A stretch of DNA of 64,000 nucleotides from Pseudomonadota bacterium. Its GTDB lineage: Bacteria > Pseudomonadota > Alphaproteobacteria > Caulobacterales > Caulobacteraceae. The DNA is taken from NCBI GenBank assembly GCA_023456105.1, contig JAEYAO010000019.1, positions 1 to 64,000 on the forward strand, read 5' to 3'. Below the pieces are notes generated by a model. That model saw only the letters and a list, made by a program, of their open reading frames with translations, made no database searches and was not told the origin of the DNA. The position numbers and the translations under genes were made by a program. Positions 61,629 through 64,000 of the stretch are shown here, in pieces (the first letter of the stretch is position 1; each line of letters begins with the position of its first letter).

Positions 61629-63719
61629 CTACTGCACGCCCAGTTCTTCCAGCAGGCGCGGCTGGTTGTAGACGGTGCGCAGGGCCTCGGTGACGGCGGC
61701 GGTGGAGACCGTCACCGTGCGGTTCAACTCGCCGTCGTAGCCGAAGCTGCCGCCCAGCGAGTGGATGTTGCCGTCGAACGCCGCGCCGATCACCTCGCCC
61801 CGGGCGTTGATCACCGGCGAGCCCGAGTTGCCGCCGATGATGTCGTTGGTGGAGACGAAGTCGAAGACCGTGTCCTTGTTGACGCGGTTCTCGGCGGCCA
61901 GCCAATCCTCGGCCGCATTGAACGGCTCGGCTCCGGTGTTGCGCTCATACAGGCCGCCGATCCGGGTGAAGGGCTCGACCGTCACGCCGCGATAGGTCCA
62001 GCCCTTCACCGCACCGTAGGACAGGCGAAGCGAGAAGGTGGCGTCCGGATAAAGGTTGGTCCCGTAAGCGGCGAAGCGGGCCTGGGCGATCTTCTCGCCC
62101 GCGCGGCTGGTCGGGCCGGACACCGCCGCCTCCCACTGGGTGCGGACCGCCTGGGCGGCGTCGTCATTGGCGAGGACGAAAGCGATCATCGGATCGCCCG
62201 ACGCCGCCAGCTGCTCCGGCGTCATGGCCAGAGCCTGGGCGCGGAAGGCGGGATCGCCCAGCTTGGTGCCGTCCACCAGACGCTCCGCGATCTGCTCGGG
62301 GCTTTCCTTGCCCAGCAGCGCCTTCACGTCGGCGTTATCGACCGTCAGATACTCGCGCGTCTTGCTGAGCCAGAAGTCGAGATAGATCTTTTCCAGATCG
62401 TTGGAGATCGGCGTTTCAGTGGCCAGGCGACGACCCAGGGTGGCAATGTCGGCGTCGCCGTAACCGGCGCGACGCTCCGACGCGGGTTTAGCGCGCTCCT
62501 TGGAGGCGCGGACGATGGCCTTGGCGTAGCTGTACAAAGACGAGCGCTGGCCGGCGGCGCTTTCCAGCTGACGATACGGCAAGAACAGGTCGCGCTGTGC
62601 GGCGGACACGCGCTCCAGATCGGCCCACGGATCGCCGATGCGCTGGGCCAGGGCCGGGTCGGCCGCGACCCGCTGGCGCAGGTCGGCCTCTTCCTGCCGC
62701 TTGGTCGCCATGAAGGCGGGATCGGTCAGGGCGCCCTGCTGGCCGTACTGGACCTTGAAGCCGTTCTCCAGGCCGAAGATCGGATCGACCGAGACGCGCT
62801 TGGCCTCTTCGTCCGTTGTCGAATACTCGAGCAGGCGACCCCGCAGTTCGGAGGTCTGGATCAGGCTGAGCGGCAGTTGCTGGTCCCGCAGGGCCTCCAG
62901 CTGCGCCACCGTCAGCAGGCGCTGGGTGGTGCCGGGATTGCCCGCGACGAAGGTCACGTCGCCCTCGGCCGGCGCGTTGGGGTTCCACTTCAGGAAGTTG
63001 GGCGAGGACACCGGCTTGCCGTCCTCATAGGCGCGCAGGAAGGCGGCATCGAGCGCATAGCGCGGGAAGTTGAAGTTGTCCGGATCGCCGCCAAAGAAGG
63101 CCGCCTGGAACTCGGGCGCGAACACCAGGCGCACGTCCTCGTACTTGCGGAACTTGTAAAGCTTGTACTGACCGCCGCGGTAGAAGCTGATTACCTGGCA
63201 AGTCAGCTTCTGGTCGTCGCCGCAGGTCTCTTTCTGGATGCGGTCGATCTCGGCGGCGCGGGCCTGAACAAAGGCGGCGCCTTCCAGGCCTGCGCCCGCG
63301 CCTGTGACGCGGTCGGTCACGTCGACGATGTCCGTCAGGATTTCGGCCGTCTGGCCGGGGCACTTCTTTTCTTCCTCGCGCGTGGCGGGCATCCAGCCGT
63401 TCTTGACGTAGTCGTTCTCGGCGGTGGACAGGTCCTGAACGCAGGACACCACGCAGTGGTGGTTGGTCAGGATCAGGCCTTCGTTAGACACCATGGAGGC
63501 CGAGCAGCCCTGCAGGCGGACGGCGGCGTTGCGGACACGGTCCAGCCAGGCCTGATCGATGTTCGTGCCGTACTTTTCGTTCACCGTCGCGATGGGGAAG
63601 TTGTCGAAGGTCCACATGCCCTCGTCGGCGCGGGCGGGCGCGGCGGGCAACGACAGGACGGCGGTCGCGGCGCCGAGCGCGGCGAGCGAGGCGGACAAGT
63701 GGATCGAACGAAGCGACAT
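61629..63719 (-). CDS. S46-family dipeptidyl peptidase, secreted (copy 2)
   Basis: About 696 residues, paralogue of the gene at 59388. Signal peptide (MSLRSIHLSASLAALG), DEGMWTFDNFPIATVN, catalytic His H88 in LTNHHCV, Ser S632 in GGNSGSPVINARGE. ATG 63719 is the family start; the longer frame to 63833 is unlikely. DPP7 and DPP11 differ in substrate pocket, but I did not assign either subtype. Confidence 0.92.
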   Translation of the reverse strand: MSLRSIHLSASLAALGAATAVLSLPAAPARADEGMWTFDNFPIATVNEKYGTNIDQAWLDRVRNAAVRLQGCSASMVSNEGLILTNHHCVVSCVQDLSTAENDYVKNGWMPATREEEKKCPGQTAEILTDIVDVTDRVTGAGAGLEGAAFVQARAAEIDRIQKETCGDDQKLTCQVISFYRGGQYKLYKFRKYEDVRLVFAPEFQAAFFGGDPDNFNFPRYALDAAFLRAYEDGKPVSSPNFLKWNPNAPAEGDVTFVAGNPGTTQRLLTVAQLEALRDQQLPLSLIQTSELRGRLLEYSTTDEEAKRVSVDPIFGLENGFKVQYGQQGALTDPAFMATKRQEEADLRQRVAADPALAQRIGDPWADLERVSAAQRDLFLPYRQLESAAGQRSSLYSYAKAIVRASKERAKPASERRAGYGDADIATLGRRLATETPISNDLEKIYLDFWLSKTREYLTVDNADVKALLGKESPEQIAERLVDGTKLGDPAFRAQALAMTPEQLAASGDPMIAFVLANDDAAQAVRTQWEAAVSGPTSRAGEKIAQARFAAYGTNLYPDATFSLRLSYGAVKGWTYRGVTVEPFTRIGGLYERNTGAEPFNAAEDWLAAENRVNKDTVFDFVSTNDIIGGNSGSPVINARGEVIGAAFDGNIHSLGGSFGYDGELNRTVTVSTAAVTEALRTVYNQPRLLEELGVQ

Positions 63720-63921
63720 CTGGCGGAGGTCTCCCGGCGAGGAGCCGGATGCTCCTGCTGTTATTTCATAACTAACGCCGCCTTGCCGGCCGCGCCAAGC
63801 CCCTTCGCCATAGCGCCGCCGCGAGGCGCGCACAATCGGCGGTTCTGTCGCGCAAGCTTACCCCGATTTAACTTGGCCGCCGACGACGATGGCCGCACAT
63901 GAGAACCGTGATCGGGGGACG

Positions 63922-64000
63922 ATGACGCTGATGTCGCTTGCGCTTTCCACGCTGCTGTTCGAGTGGCGCCGCTATATGGCGGCCGTGATGGCTCTTGCGC
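63922..64000 (+). CDS. Membrane protein, N-terminal start only (possibly FtsX-like permease)
   Basis: Only 26 residues are visible: MTLMSLALSTLLFEWRRYMAAVMALA. A second ATG at 63931 lies in frame and has GGGGGA about 11 bases upstream, so it is the likelier start. EWRR followed by a hydrophobic stretch resembles the first helix of FtsX/MacB-type ABC permeases, but the sequence ends before any real motif. Confidence 0.45.
   Translation, partial: MTLMSLALSTLLFEWRRYMAAVMALA

Noticed and set aside
61761..63902. 713-codon plus-strand frame across the second S46 peptidase
   Set aside because: Antisense shadow of a gene with clear catalytic motifs; high-GC third positions leave long antisense frames open.

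Overview
The window is high-GC DNA, densely coding on both strands. It looks like a chromosomal segment of a Caulobacterales alphaproteobacterium, most likely Brevundimonas or a close relative. The evidence is the split F0 operon with paired b'/b subunits, a BamF-like DUF3035 lipoprotein beside lspA, a CrbS-type SSS/STAC hybrid kinase, tandem S46 peptidases and Caulobacter-like promoter spacing. The genus is inferred from overall protein character, not from a search. I saw no rRNA, tRNA, CRISPR array, prophage or insertion sequence.

Layout. 1-2906 (+): SPOR protein end, nagZ, scpA, scpB. 2903-3871 (-): ispH. 4112-6739 (+): F0 ATP synthase atpI-B-E-F'-F with a strong terminator. 6829-7857 (-): two small membrane proteins. 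8035-13298 (-): glycine cleavage operon gcvT-gcvH-gcvPA-gcvPB, led by a tandem glycine riboswitch and carrying palindromic repeats plus an extra low-GC gene between gcvPA and gcvPB. 13400-16106 (+): esterase, fbp, nicotinamidase. 16225-20952 (-): adenine deaminase, argS, a secreted protein, BamF-like lipoprotein, lspA. 21037-24666: divergent xseA and a small TM protein/lipoprotein/purD set. 24676-26409 (-): an unknown secreted protein and an L,D-transpeptidase-like protein.

26718-36275 (-): envelope block with lpxK, waaA, a DUF374 acyltransferase, msbA, a small TM protein, DUF4170, cysQ, pmbA and an M14 peptidase. A MazEF-type toxin-antitoxin pair (36280-36929) sits between the M14 gene and ubiD. 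Next come Pr6Pr, an HTH protein, an aldo/keto reductase, a YjbR protein and an AbrB-VapC toxin-antitoxin pair, then a gamma-glutamyltransferase, an orphan exbD and folE. cysS runs divergently from folE across a near-perfect palindrome.

46094-58870 appears to be an acetate-response locus: acs and a DcaP-type porin in one operon, a CrbR-like regulator divergent from it, an EmrAB/TetR efflux set, an MHS-family carrier with a large periplasmic insertion, and a CrbS-like sensor kinase. The window ends with a GNAT gene translationally coupled to the first of two tandem S46 peptidases, which are separated by a composite palindromic repeat, and the first codons of a membrane protein.

The points most worth a second look are the foreign-looking gene inside the gcv operon, the palindromic repeats inside the same operon, the CrbSR/acs locus with its unusual carrier, the palindromic operators at the toxin-antitoxin promoters and between folE and cysS, and three convergent gene pairs whose stop codons overlap in a 4-base palindrome.
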